Shown here one piece after another: positions 7,388-16,278 of a stretch of DNA of 64,000 nt. Source of the stretch: a virus. Every line of letters starts with the position of its first letter. The stretch's first letter is position 1. The position numbers were made by a program, and so were the translations under genes. Location of the stretch: the IMG/VR virus record IMGVR_UViG_3300036939_000023, positions 64,001 through 128,000 of that record. One strand, written 5' to 3'. The notes below the pieces were generated by a model. It saw only the letters and a program-made list of their open reading frames with translations. It ran no database searches and was not told the DNA's origin.

Positions 7388-9250
7388 TTAATGACATTCT
7401 CCCCATCTTTTACCTATTCCAGCTTCGGCAGTTATTGGCACTACTTTTACATATTCACTACCAGCTTCTACTAAGCATTTATGTTTTAGATCTCTAATCT
7501 CTTCAGCAATATCTTCTCTAGCATATGTATCTAGTTGGTCATGCACTGTACAGCAAAATTGTACTGAATTGTCTAATATTGGCGAATACCCTTTCTCTTT
7601 TAGCTTCATGTAAAAATTATACATAGCTAGTTTAACAATACTAGCTGATGTAGCTTGATCAGGCCAATTAGTACTTTCTGTATAACCTGCTTCTCCAAAT
7701 TTCTTACGTCCATCTAAAGCTTCCATATAACCAGTACGTTTAGGAAATTCTCTAGCATATTCATGATAAGAAGCAATACCTGAATATAACTGAAAAAACT
7801 TTTCTCTAGATTCTTTAGCTTGTAATAATGTTAACAATACCCCATAAGCTTGTTTAGCGTACTTTTGCAACTTTCTCCACTGCATAGAATACTGCAATCC
7901 TAAGACGTATACTTTTCCTTTTTGTCTTAAATCCTTCTGTATTTTTTTATCTAATTTATAATAATCTTCAATTTCAATATTATTTATAAAACAAACAGTA
8001 GCTACATAAACATCTAATCCTTTATTGTAAAATTCAATTAACTTCTTGTCTTTGGATAATTCAGCCATGACCTTAACTTCTATAGCTGATAAATCCGCTG
8101 ATATCATCAACATTCCTTCAGGAGCTATGAAAGAATTTCTAAACTCACTATCTCTAGGTTGATTTTGTAAGTTAACATTTCTACTACTAAATCTACCTGT
8201 ACTAGTAGAATTAATAGATAAATTAGTATGTATTCTTTTAGTTACTGGATTTATATGATCTGGTAATGGAATGATATAAGTACTTAATCTTTTAGCTGAA
8301 TTTCTGTAATCTAGTAAGTCATCTACTACTGGAAACTCTAGTTCATCTAATAACTTGAGTTTATTTTTACCACAACTTTGTATTAATAATCCTTCTTCTT
8401 CAGGATCAGGTATGCCTAATTCTTGAAGTTTATATAGTAACTGTGTATTACTAGTAATTGAAAAGTTATATATTACTTCATCTATAAAACTATTTTGATA
8501 GTATACTTCATTAAATCTCTTATATAATTCAGTACCAGATTCTTTTAGTTTTAATTCATACTTAGGTAATAACGAATGTAAATAATCAACATCTAGACAC
8601 ATGCCATTATGTTCAATTGCAGCAGTTGGGACTATTGAATTTACATCGTTCTTAAATGATTTACCTAAAGCTTTCTCAACTAGTAATGCTTTTTGTACTT
8701 CTCTTAATCTGTGTAAAATTATTACATCTAATGCTGCATACTCTAATTGATCATCTGTTAATTCTATTTGTGACCAGTCGGATAACTGTTCTTCTTTAGA
8801 TAAATCAATATCTAAATATCTTTTAGTTATTGATTTTAATGTAAATTCTCCATCTTCATGTGTTTCTAATCCTTTTTCTATTGACTGTGCAGCTATCATA
8901 CAGTCAAATATAATACCACAGTCACTAGGATCTATATCTGCATAAAATAAAAATTTAGTATCAAACTTAAAATTAAATCCTATTAATATACTTATGCATT
9001 TAAAACATTTTCGTATTTTAATTTTTTCAGTTTCAGCTAGCAGTAGCCAATCAAAAATGTAACAGTTACTTTTAGTTGCAAGTTGCAGTAATCTTATTTG
9101 ACCTCTATGTGATTCTAAACCAAATTCCATTCCTCTACTTAAATCTTTAGAAGTAGTTTCACAGTCACATGCAACTATCTGAGAAGTACAAATATCTTCA
9201 ATAACTTCTACTGGTATTTCATTTCTTATGTATTTATAATTAATTTGCAT
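7388..9250 (-). CDS. family A DNA polymerase with 3'-5' exonuclease
   Basis: 620 aa, replicative polymerase of the phage. Exonuclease: CDCETTSKD near residue 29 (ExoI D,E), GFNFKFDTKF near 92 (ExoII), YAALDVIILH near 172 (ExoIII). Polymerase: motif A MISADLSAIEVKVMAEL near 385, motif B RQKGKVYVLGLQYSMQW near 443, motif C CTVHDQLDTY near 568. Motif C carries HDQ where the family normally has HDE; the metal-binding Asp is kept. No 5'-nuclease domain is present, as in other phage Pol A enzymes. It forms the core of the replication block with the ATPase, primase and SSB that lie upstream. Confidence 0.93.
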   Translation of the reverse strand: MQINYKYIRNEIPVEVIEDICTSQIVACDCETTSKDLSRGMEFGLESHRGQIRLLQLATKSNCYIFDWLLLAETEKIKIRKCFKCISILIGFNFKFDTKFLFYADIDPSDCGIIFDCMIAAQSIEKGLETHEDGEFTLKSITKRYLDIDLSKEEQLSDWSQIELTDDQLEYAALDVIILHRLREVQKALLVEKALGKSFKNDVNSIVPTAAIEHNGMCLDVDYLHSLLPKYELKLKESGTELYKRFNEVYYQNSFIDEVIYNFSITSNTQLLYKLQELGIPDPEEEGLLIQSCGKNKLKLLDELEFPVVDDLLDYRNSAKRLSTYIIPLPDHINPVTKRIHTNLSINSTSTGRFSSRNVNLQNQPRDSEFRNSFIAPEGMLMISADLSAIEVKVMAELSKDKKLIEFYNKGLDVYVATVCFINNIEIEDYYKLDKKIQKDLRQKGKVYVLGLQYSMQWRKLQKYAKQAYGVLLTLLQAKESREKFFQLYSGIASYHEYAREFPKRTGYMEALDGRKKFGEAGYTESTNWPDQATSASIVKLAMYNFYMKLKEKGYSPILDNSVQFCCTVHDQLDTYAREDIAEEIRDLKHKCLVEAGSEYVKVVPITAEAGIGKRWGECH

Positions 9251-9401
9251 TAACTATATAAACTCCAGTATTCTTAATCTGCTCTAATACTATTAGTCCT
9301 TGTTTTTCTAATTCTTTATAACTATTAAATCTACTATCATTTTCACTAATACTGTGTTTAGCTTTAGTTCTTATCTCTAACAATAATTGCTTCAGTTCCA
9401 T
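9240..9401 (-). CDS. small protein, 53 aa, unknown
   Basis: MELKQLLLEIRTKAKHSISEND... is a helical polar protein with a strong GTAGGAG ribosome-binding site 9 nt before its ATG. Its stop overlaps the polymerase start, so it may be translationally coupled to it. Confidence 0.65.
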   Translation of the reverse strand: MELKQLLLEIRTKAKHSISENDSRFNSYKELEKQGLIVLEQIKNTGVYIVNAN

Positions 9402-9428
9402 CTATAAGCTCCTACAAGCCACTATAAA

Positions 9429-9438
9429 TAATTATATG
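9429..9438 (-). promoter_or_regulatory. promoter -10 box before the 53-aa gene and polA
   Basis: The minus strand reads CCATATAATTATTTATAG, 30 nt before ATG 9401. Confidence 0.55.
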
Positions 9439-9449
9439 GCACATACTAC

Positions 9450-9764
9450 CTATCCTGCATTAAAGCTACTACAAATGATTCTAGTTGGATAATCATCTAA
9501 GTTACCTTTAAATTCACCAAGATATTTAACTATTACAGCTTCAGGATGTTTGCACCAACTACTATCAAAATAAGGAATAATATTTTCTTTTAAATATTTG
9601 TCATACCAAGAATCACGTACCCATCTACTTAAATCATCTCTATACTTGAAATTACTATTTGGATGTATTGTTCTAGCTTCTTCTTCAGTTTCAGCTAATA
9701 CTACACAACTATCATAAGTATCATAACCAACTAATTCTGTTTGACTTAACAAATAAATATTCAT
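9450..9764 (-). CDS. conserved phage protein, 104 aa
   Basis: YDSCVVLAETEEEARTIHP near residue 17, a tryptophan-rich centre, VIVKYLGEF near 78 and the C-terminal IICSSFNAG follow a pattern I recognise from many phage genomes: a YDSAVVxAxSEEEAR start and an SFNAG end. No function is known to me. Confidence 0.7.
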   Translation of the reverse strand: MNIYLLSQTELVGYDTYDSCVVLAETEEEARTIHPNSNFKYRDDLSRWVRDSWYDKYLKENIIPYFDSSWCKHPEAVIVKYLGEFKGNLDDYPTRIICSSFNAG

Positions 9765-9768
9765 AGTC

Positions 9769-10362
9769 TTAATACAAATCAGTAGCTAGTTCTAACATTC
9801 TCTGTAACTTCTCTAATTTATCTAATTGTTGTCTCATTAGATTATATTTAGTACTAGTGTCTAATTCAGTAATTAGTTCATTTAATTTCTTATCTTCTTT
9901 ATCTATTAACTTATTAATTAATTCTGTTAGTTCGTTAGTATTAGTTACATTAAAGTTGTGTACTAAATAAGGATTAGGAATATCTAACTTAGTTCTATAC
10001 TCATTAAGTATATTAATTGCACATCCAACTTTATTAATTTTAGTTTTATTATTACTTACACCATTAAGTAGTACTTTAGCTAAACTTCTTCTATTCTCAC
10101 CAACAACAGTATTAGTATTACAAATAAAGTCTTTTTCTATATAATGGTTACTAAGACATTCACTTAAATTTACTTGTACTTCTACAACTGCATTAGTAAT
10201 TGTGTTTACATGAATCCAATAAATACTAGGACTAGTAAACTTATTAAACCAAGTACGATACCAATATCTAATTAAATCTTCTACAACTTCTACTTCAACA
10301 AATTTAGTTAAAAATTCAATATAAAATTTACCAGTAACTTCTAATTTATTATAATCAAACAT
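9769..10362 (-). CDS. hypothetical protein, 197 aa
   Basis: The N-terminal half has a beta-rich, Trp/Tyr-rich stretch (YWYRTWFNKFTSPSIYWIHV). The C-terminal third is a coiled coil (LINKLIDKEDKKLNELITEL). It ends its own transcription unit's start just after the terminator at 10.4 kb. No family recognised. Confidence 0.6.
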   Translation of the reverse strand: MFDYNKLEVTGKFYIEFLTKFVEVEVVEDLIRYWYRTWFNKFTSPSIYWIHVNTITNAVVEVQVNLSECLSNHYIEKDFICNTNTVVGENRRSLAKVLLNGVSNNKTKINKVGCAINILNEYRTKLDIPNPYLVHNFNVTNTNELTELINKLIDKEDKKLNELITELDTSTKYNLMRQQLDKLEKLQRMLELATDLY

Positions 10363-10380
10363 GACTGTTCCTTAATGTAT

Positions 10381-10419
10381 TAAAAAGAAAGTACCTAAGA
10401 CATTACATCTTAAGTACTT
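10381..10419 (-). terminator. intrinsic terminator
   Basis: Minus-strand stem AAGTACTTAAG / CTTAGGTACTT (one G-U) with a 9-nt loop, followed by TCTTTTT. It separates the ATPase unit from the 197-aa gene. Confidence 0.75.
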
Positions 10420-10438
10420 AAGGTTAACTCATTTAGTA

Positions 10439-10999
10439 TTAATACAGTAATTCTATTTCTTTAATTACTATATTGTTACCACTTTGATAACAAGTAAATC
10501 TTACTGGTTTTCTATCATTTTTTGTACTAATTAAGTAAGGATGTCCTTGTTCAGTATACTCAAGATTAGGATTATCTAGCTTCTTATAACATAACTTAAT
10601 ACTTTCTTTATCTCCATCTTTAAATAAATTAACTAATAAAAAATTATATCGTTTATTGTATTTTTGTATTTGCGTATCTTGTATCTGAAAGCAATGACCA
10701 AATATATCAAAATATTTATACGGTTTTTTGTTGTTCTCTAGTGCAACTAACTTGATTACTTTTAGTACATCAATATTTTCATCATCTGGATGTTGAGATG
10801 TTGTATATTGACCTCTCCATGTGTACCATTGATCTAAATCTAAATCGATACGGTTGATGTACTTAAATAACTTATCTTCTAAATAAGTATAAACAACAGT
10901 ACCATCTTCTAGTTGTAGATTAAATATGTTGTCTTTTCTAATTAACTTTGCTTTAAATATTGCATTAAATTTGTTAGGTGACTGTAATCTTTTTCTCAT
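10439..10999 (-). CDS. hypothetical protein, 186 aa, replication block
   Basis: Start placed at ATG 10999; the preceding codon is a TTG. It is a beta-rich sequence (FKAKLIRKDNIFNLQLEDG, YLISTKNDRKPVRFTCYQ) with spacing that could be an OB-like fold. It overlaps the 3' end of the ATPase gene by 26 nt, suggesting a coupled replication accessory protein. This is inference from context only. Confidence 0.6.
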   Translation of the reverse strand: MRKRLQSPNKFNAIFKAKLIRKDNIFNLQLEDGTVVYTYLEDKLFKYINRIDLDLDQWYTWRGQYTTSQHPDDENIDVLKVIKLVALENNKKPYKYFDIFGHCFQIQDTQIQKYNKRYNFLLVNLFKDGDKESIKLCYKKLDNPNLEYTEQGHPYLISTKNDRKPVRFTCYQSGNNIVIKEIELLY

Positions 11000-12479
11000 C
11001 AATTAAATTTAGAACCTCAGTGTTATTTGATAATTTATACATAAAATTATAATCCTCTTTATTGTAATCCTGTACTTCAGCTAAGTAACTATTGTTATTA
11101 TAAATCACTTGTTGTTTATCGTACTTAGGTTTCTTTAGTACTAACAAAACTCTAAATTTATCATTATCTGGTAATAATCCCCAAATCTTACGTTTATAAT
11201 CTGCTGTCCATTCTTTAGTAAATAACTTTACTTCTTCATCAGTTTCTAGTTCAATTAGTTTATTAGATACTTCAACATCTTCTTCTAATGTTCTGTACTT
11301 CTCAATTTTCTTAAGAAGATACTTATTAGTATCTGGAATGTAATAATATACATCATCTTTCTTAGCTGTATATTGAATTAAACATACCTCTAATAAATTA
11401 CCAATAGTATCTACTAAATCAGGTTCATTAAATACTTCTTTTAGTTTAGTTAAAGATGTATGTCCTTTAGTGTTAAGGATGTATCTAAGAATCTTACCTT
11501 GTAACTCTTCTTGTTCTTGAGTTAAACCAAATTCTTTTTCTAATCTATAACCCATTTCTCCTTTTTCATTACGTACTCTTTTAACTAAATAAGTACGTTC
11601 ACTTAAATCTCTAGTGATAAATTGAAGTGTACTAGTACCTTTTTCTTTATCACTATCTAGCATTATGTAACCAGCACCTACACCTAATAAAGCACTAGTT
11701 CCTGAAGCTTCGTTTTTCTTATTAGTATGATGGCTAACTAAAACAGTGCAGTTAAACTTGATCGCTAATGCTTGTAACTTATAAAAAGGATTTGCCCATT
11801 CTGCTTGATTTTCAGAACAAGTAGCATTCATCATTACAGCACGAGCGGTATCAACAATAACTAATACTGGTTTGTATTCTTTAATCTCTCTTTCTAACTT
11901 AGCTACATCATTTACTAAATCTAAACTTCTTAATATTTTTACTGATTTATTAGTTGTAATTTCTTCTAATACATCTTCATTATCAAAACCATAAGTACTA
12001 GCTTTAATCTTTAAACTAATATTACTTTCTTCAGCAGCTACATAAAGTACTTTGCCCGTAATGCATGGATAACCTAGAAATTCTCCAGTATAAGTAACTG
12101 ACTTGATTAAGTAGTTAAATATTGAACTTTTACCAGCTTTCTTAGGAGCTACAAGATACATTAAATCACCTCTGACAATGTATCTTAGACATAACCAATA
12201 AACACTAAAATCTCTTTTTAGGAATTCATCTAAGTAAATAGAGTCATCTTCAGATACTTTAATATCTCCTTTCTCTAATCTATCTAAATGCTTGTTAATG
12301 TTCTTTTCTAAGCTTCTACCAAAGTACTGACAATACTCTGCTAATATATGTTCTCTTTCTGTTTCTGCAATAATATCTTTTTCTAGTGAGCTAATATTGG
12401 GATTACTTTTAATCTCTAATAACTTCTCAAGTCTCTCTGTGTACTGTTTTACAATATCTAAATCTATTTTCAGTGTCAT
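10974..12479 (-). CDS. RecA-fold/RepA-like replicative helicase ATPase
   Basis: 501 aa. Walker A APKKAGKSS near residue 115, a conserved glutamate in LYVAAEES near 148, Walker B VLVIVDTAR near 205, and a sensor stretch LVSHHTNKKNEASGTSAL near 247. These are the hallmarks of the RepA/DnaB-type hexameric helicase family (AAA_25-like). The C-terminal 150 residues contain a possible winged-helix (LTKLKEVFNEPDLVDTIGNLLEV). It probably unwinds DNA ahead of the family A polymerase. The leader is about 50 nt long from the TATAATTATC box at 12.53 kb. Confidence 0.82.
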   Translation of the reverse strand: MTLKIDLDIVKQYTERLEKLLEIKSNPNISSLEKDIIAETEREHILAEYCQYFGRSLEKNINKHLDRLEKGDIKVSEDDSIYLDEFLKRDFSVYWLCLRYIVRGDLMYLVAPKKAGKSSIFNYLIKSVTYTGEFLGYPCITGKVLYVAAEESNISLKIKASTYGFDNEDVLEEITTNKSVKILRSLDLVNDVAKLEREIKEYKPVLVIVDTARAVMMNATCSENQAEWANPFYKLQALAIKFNCTVLVSHHTNKKNEASGTSALLGVGAGYIMLDSDKEKGTSTLQFITRDLSERTYLVKRVRNEKGEMGYRLEKEFGLTQEQEELQGKILRYILNTKGHTSLTKLKEVFNEPDLVDTIGNLLEVCLIQYTAKKDDVYYYIPDTNKYLLKKIEKYRTLEEDVEVSNKLIELETDEEVKLFTKEWTADYKRKIWGLLPDNDKFRVLLVLKKPKYDKQQVIYNNNSYLAEVQDYNKEDYNFMYKLSNNTEVLNLIDEKKITVT

Positions 12480-12530
12480 AAATAATATACATAACGTTTA
12501 AACACAAGTAACTCATAATTCTAATCTAGA

Positions 12531-12540
12531 TAATTATAAT
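12531..12540 (-). promoter_or_regulatory. promoter -10 box upstream of the helicase gene
   Basis: The minus strand reads AATTATAATTATCTAG, with TATAAT at 12533-12538, giving a leader of about 50 nt before ATG 12479. Confidence 0.45.
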
Positions 12541-12546
12541 TAACAC

Positions 12547-13029
12547 TTAAACTAGTTGTGCTAGTTGATGATTATATTTAATCAACTTACCGGATTCTAG
12601 TAAATAATAAGGTTCCCATAGCCTAAATTCATATAACTCGTTAAGCTTAATTTCTTTAATTTCATCTTCAGTAAAATACCATTTTAACTGATACTCATCT
12701 AAATCCTTAGCTAGATAACAAGTAGATTCATACGTTTGATAAACTATTTCTTTAATACTATCTATACTGTAAAGGCTACTACCAGTTTCTACTAAAACTT
12801 GTTGCCCTACTTGATATTTAGGTTTTTGATAGATATCTTTAACAATACCTAATACTATTTTCTTTTCTACTAAATCATATAGACACTCAGTTAAGTTACT
12901 GTAATTAGTTCTGTAACTATCTTCAGTTGTATAACCATGACCATAATCTTCTTCATAACTATAATCTAATTTCCAATAAGGAGTATACTCATTATTTACT
13001 TTTAATGCATAACAAGGAATATATCTCAT
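12547..13029 (-). CDS. hypothetical protein, 160 aa
   Basis: Rich in Tyr, Glu and Trp (SYEEDYGHGYTTEDSYRTNY; YEFRLWEPYYLLESGKLIK). The central KYQVGQQVLVETGSSLYSIDSI looks like an SH3-like barrel strand pair, as seen in many small phage proteins. Function unknown. Confidence 0.6.
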   Translation of the reverse strand: MRYIPCYALKVNNEYTPYWKLDYSYEEDYGHGYTTEDSYRTNYSNLTECLYDLVEKKIVLGIVKDIYQKPKYQVGQQVLVETGSSLYSIDSIKEIVYQTYESTCYLAKDLDEYQLKWYFTEDEIKEIKLNELYEFRLWEPYYLLESGKLIKYNHQLAQLV

Positions 13030-13043
13030 TTCTAATTCCTAAT

Positions 13044-13195
13044 TTAGTACTTACTAACTACGTTACCTAAACTCTGATAATGTACAGCTTTGTAATCTTT
13101 GTACTGATTCAACTTATCTTTAATTACAGATTCTTTAAATAACAATGCATTATAAAACTACCGTCACGTATTCTCTGCAATACATACTGATTCAT
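13044..13195 (-). pseudogene. frameshifted small ORF, about 50 aa if restored
   Basis: ATG 13195 opens MNQYVLQRIRDGSF and then stops early. The minus-one frame continues YNALLFKESVIKDKLNQYKD to a stop at 13044. The total length is one base short of a multiple of three, and the break is at a TTTT run (about 13155). Either a missing T in the assembly, a recoding event or a decayed gene. Confidence 0.4.
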
Positions 13196-13240
13196 ATTGT
13201 TCTCTCAATAACGTCTAGAATTGGCTACAACAGCTTGTAA

Positions 13241-13405
13241 TTAAGTTTCTAATGGAAATGTTAAATCAGCTTCTAAAGCTTCCTGCATCTCAATCTGAAT
13301 ATCTAATAACTGTTGTAGTATCTTCTCTTTACTACAATTCTGTTTATTGCTTTCTAGTATTAAATAGTTAAGTTGTTGTTGGTTTAATTTAATTGTTAGT
13401 TCCAT
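13241..13405 (-). CDS. small glutamine-rich protein, 54 aa
   Basis: MELTIKLNQQQLNYLILESN... followed by a helical acidic C-terminus (IQIEMQEALEADLTF). Starts within two bases of the HNH gene stop. Unknown. Confidence 0.5.
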   Translation of the reverse strand: MELTIKLNQQQLNYLILESNKQNCSKEKILQQLLDIQIEMQEALEADLTFPLET

Positions 13406-13406
13406 A

Positions 13407-13907
13407 TTATTCATTTCTCATATACCTTACTATTGCTTCTAATTCTTCTACTGTTGCATTAGATTTTAATGCGTTAGCTCTAAAACTTATTATTCTTACA
13501 TTATCTGTTGTGTAACCTTTATTATTATCAAATCTATCTACGCTAGGTGAATTATACGAATTACCCCCAAAAGCTAGTTCTATACCTAAAACTGGACAAT
13601 GAGTAGGTAAATTAGTTAATAGCCAATCTCTAGTTAAATTGTGCTGCAATCCTTTTTCTTTAGCTCTAGTTTTACTTCTCCTTAAAGCTTCTCTGCTCCA
13701 ATCAGTTCTAGGGCTACATGGTATATCTACAATATTATTTTTATAAAACTGTACTTCTTTTTTGGATACATATCTAGTTTGTTTTCTACATTCTTTACAT
13801 CTATTGCTTAATCCAGAGCTGGTACTTTTATCTGTGTAAAACTTATTAGTATCTAAATATTCTTTACACCAACTACATTTCTTCTGTTCAATAATTGTAG
13901 CTAACAT
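13407..13907 (-). CDS. HNH endonuclease with zinc-binding N-terminus
   Basis: 166 aa. The N-terminal Cys pairs KCSWCKEYLDTNKFY and NRCKECRKQTRY form a zinc knuckle typical of phage HNH proteins. The catalytic part is HCPVLGIEL near 110, then PSVDRFDNNKGYTTDNVRIIS with the DR-D-N core, then FRANALKSNAT. This is the layout of free-standing homing-type HNH nucleases of phages. It lies between small genes of the replication block, as mobile nucleases often do. Confidence 0.85.
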   Translation of the reverse strand: MLATIIEQKKCSWCKEYLDTNKFYTDKSTSSGLSNRCKECRKQTRYVSKKEVQFYKNNIVDIPCSPRTDWSREALRRSKTRAKEKGLQHNLTRDWLLTNLPTHCPVLGIELAFGGNSYNSPSVDRFDNNKGYTTDNVRIISFRANALKSNATVEELEAIVRYMRNE

Positions 13908-13939
13908 ACTTAGATCTCCTTACCTGTTAAATCAATTAC

Positions 13940-14188
13940 TTAATAACCTACTCTCTTGTAAATCCAATTACCATTATCATCTTTTTCTAAGGCTACTTCT
14001 AAATAGTAATCACTACAACTAACTGCATCTACTGAATCTGTAAAATAATAACTTTCTTTATCTTTAGTGTAAATACAAGGATTGCCATTAGGAAATATCA
14101 TACCTACTACAGTCTTGTTATCATCTTTGTACTTAACTACTTGATTAGTTTCTTTATTTACTAATCTGTATCTAATCGGATAACTCAT
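13940..14188 (-). CDS. small protein, 82 aa, unknown
   Basis: Beta-rich (YRLVNKETNQVVKYKDDNK; CIYTKDKESYYFTDS) and ends in EKDDNGNWIYKRV. The start region is overlapped by the next upstream gene's stop. No family recognised. Confidence 0.6.
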   Translation of the reverse strand: MSYPIRYRLVNKETNQVVKYKDDNKTVVGMIFPNGNPCIYTKDKESYYFTDSVDAVSCSDYYLEVALEKDDNGNWIYKRVGY

Positions 14189-14315
14189 AATCTTCTACTT
14201 CAGATATTAAATCTCTAGCTCTTTCACTCATTTCTTCAGTATAAGGAATACACTTTAATGGATCATTCAACATCTCCTTAACTAAATGATCTAAAAACTG
14301 TTTAAGATTAATCAT
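14172..14315 (-). CDS. small acidic protein, 47 aa
   Basis: MINLKQFLDHLVKEMLNDPLK... then TEEMSERARDLISEVEDY. Helical; its last 17 bases overlap the start of the 82-aa gene. Unknown. Confidence 0.5.
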   Translation of the reverse strand: MINLKQFLDHLVKEMLNDPLKCIPYTEEMSERARDLISEVEDYELSD

Positions 14316-14320
14316 GGCTC

Positions 14321-14542
14321 TTAATCACATAATAAGTTAATTACATCAGCTTCAGTTAGTTCTTCTATAATTTCTTCAACATAAGATCTAGGTACATTAG
14401 CAAACTTACCATTACTAAATTTAACAAAATATGTAAAAGCTAACGAAACATCTAGTATCTCAGCTTCTTTATAATCTTCTTTGCTACCTTGATATAACTT
14501 TGCATAACGTTTAGCTTCTTCATCTTTTAGTTTAATTTTCAT
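14321..14542 (-). CDS. small protein, 73 aa, unknown
   Basis: MKIKLKDEEAKRYAKLYQGS... with a central beta stretch DVSLAFTYFVKFSNGKFANV that suggests an SH3-like barrel, and an acidic end. Unknown. Confidence 0.6.
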   Translation of the reverse strand: MKIKLKDEEAKRYAKLYQGSKEDYKEAEILDVSLAFTYFVKFSNGKFANVPRSYVEEIIEELTEADVINLLCD

Positions 14543-14554
14543 AGTATTTACAAT

Positions 14555-14899
14555 TTATGACTGAGTAATATTACCAAAACTAATACTTCCACCTACTTTA
14601 ATATTTGAACCAATTACTTGATTAGTAGTACTTACTGTCTCTATTTCTATATTCTTTAATATACTTAAATTTAAATTATTTAAGTAACTTGCATCTAAGA
14701 ACTTTAATTTAGTTACATTATCTACTCTTTTAACTATTACTATTGCTTCTCCATCTTTTCTAACTTCACCTAACACACAATTACTGTTATTATCCATAAG
14801 CTTACTAATCCAAATAATAGAATTAGATATTGTTAATCCTTCTGTATATTGATGTGAACTGTTATTGTCAAAGTAAGCAATTGCTAGTAAGGTATTCAT
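14555..14899 (-). CDS. hypothetical protein, 114 aa
   Basis: Beta-rich sequence (NCVLGEVRKDGEAIVIVKRV; KVGGSISFGNITQS at the C-terminus). Overlaps the end of the primase gene by 32 nt. Unknown. Confidence 0.55.
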   Translation of the reverse strand: MNTLLAIAYFDNNSSHQYTEGLTISNSIIWISKLMDNNSNCVLGEVRKDGEAIVIVKRVDNVTKLKFLDASYLNNLNLSILKNIEIETVSTTNQVIGSNIKVGGSISFGNITQS

Positions 14900-15744
14900 T
14901 AATTAACTCCTGTAAATTTATTTTAGGTCTGAGTTGTAGTAAATCATATATATCGGCACCTTTACTACAATCTTCTTCTATATCTGCTAACTTCCATAAC
15001 TCTTTAATATCAATAGTTAATGTACTAATATTTAACTTCCATGCAATATCTCTAATCTTGTTCTGTTTATTTAAACTAACTAAATCATTATCTAATAACA
15101 ACACTATTGCACTAGGTTGTATTAATTTCAATCCTTCAGTAATTTCTACCTCATTGTATTGTTGAAAGCTAAATGCACTATGACCTTGCTCTGTAATGAC
15201 TTTAAAGGCATTCTTAGCTCCTTCAGGTACTATATGTACTGAACCGTTAAATCGTTGACTACAGAAGGGTTTGAATGTTTCTGAGATACCATACACCCAT
15301 TCATAACTATCTTTGCTGTAATGTTGAGGAAAACACTTTTTCTTACTACTTTTATCTAAGTAATCTATTCTTTGTAATCTTTGAAAGTTACTGTGATAGT
15401 AATAAGTATATTTAGTATTACCAGTAATTACTTCTTCTACTTTAGGTTGCTTAATTACAGTAGCTAACTTTACTGGTTCTGTAATTAATTTAGGTACTAC
15501 ATATTCTTTAACTGTACTAGTGTAAGTAAACCTATTAACATTACTAAACCTATTTAAGCTACCTAAATACTGATAGAGCTTAATTTTGTTATCTTTACTT
15601 CTGTAACAGTTATTAGAATAACAAGCATAAGCTCCAGTATTTTTATTAACTTTGAAATTTATTACCTTTGCATATTGGACAGATGTAACTGTACTTATCT
15701 ACTGCTTCTAACTTATCTAAGTAATCCAGTATATTAAAGCTCAT
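14868..15744 (-). CDS. zinc-finger/TOPRIM DNA primase, split by a +1 frame change
   Basis: ATG 15744 opens MSFNILDYLDKLEAVDKYSY and the first zinc-finger half ICPICKGNKF, then meets TAA two codons later. Skipping one C at 15654 restores KVNKNTGAYACYSNNC, the second zinc half, and an open frame down to 14868, about 291 aa in all. The later part has HIVPEGAKNAF (TOPRIM glutamate), IVLLLDNDLV (D-x-D) and CSKGADIYDLLQL, as in DUF3854/CyRepA-type primases. It should make RNA primers for the phage polymerase. The shift site is AAA TTT CAA, where tRNA-Phe could re-pair from UUU to UUC. Recoding, an indel error and inactivation all remain possible. Confidence 0.75.
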
Positions 15745-16129
15745 TAAATTCTTCCTTAAGTTGTAAGTATAATTCTCTTTTTTGTTTCTTATAAGCTTCT
15801 AGTTTAATTTCATAATCAACTAGTTCATATTTATATCGTTCTTTTCGTTTATTAAATAAGTAATCATCTTCTTCTTCTAATGCTATTAAAACAAAATACT
15901 TATAATCATGATAATCACTAAGCTCTAACTTAAAGTCAATAATTTTAGCTGTTGTATACTCCTCAGTCTCTAATTTGTATTTAGACTTACTAGTTTCAAT
16001 AAGTTTAAGTTGTTCTTCTAACTTATTTAGTTTGTTAAACTCACTACTATAAAAAATCTCTACTTCTCTTTTAATAATTAACTTAGTAATAGGTTCTACT
16101 GGCTTTACAGGTTCTTTTAATTCAATCAT
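15734..16129 (-). CDS. coiled-coil protein, 131 aa
   Basis: Highly charged Lys/Glu-rich helices throughout (FNKLNKLEEQLKLIETSKSK; KLEAYKKQKRELYLQLKEEF). The stop overlaps the primase start by 11 nt, so coupling to primase is likely. Function unknown. Confidence 0.65.
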   Translation of the reverse strand: MIELKEPVKPVEPITKLIIKREVEIFYSSEFNKLNKLEEQLKLIETSKSKYKLETEEYTTAKIIDFKLELSDYHDYKYFVLIALEEEDDYLFNKRKERYKYELVDYEIKLEAYKKQKRELYLQLKEEFNEL

Positions 16130-16278
16130 TACTTTAACTTTTCTACTAATTTACTTTGTACCGACTTATAAACTTCACTACCATAAATATTAAATACATC
16201 AGTTAATGCTCTTAGTCTTGAAGCTTTATCTAGTACAGCAATATTGTTAACTAACAACTCTAAATCTACTTTATGCAT
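16129..16278 (-). CDS. small helical protein, 49 aa
   Basis: MHKVDLELLVNNIAVLDKAS... amphipathic helices. Its TAA overlaps the ATG of the coiled-coil gene (TAATG) and its start overlaps the zinc-ribbon gene. Unknown. Confidence 0.55.
   Translation of the reverse strand: MHKVDLELLVNNIAVLDKASRLRALTDVFNIYGSEVYKSVQSKLVEKLK

Noticed and set aside
14830-15165. Plus-strand ORF of 111 codons across the primase
   Set aside because: It overlaps the TOPRIM coding region in antisense, and its composition is that of a complementary-strand shadow.
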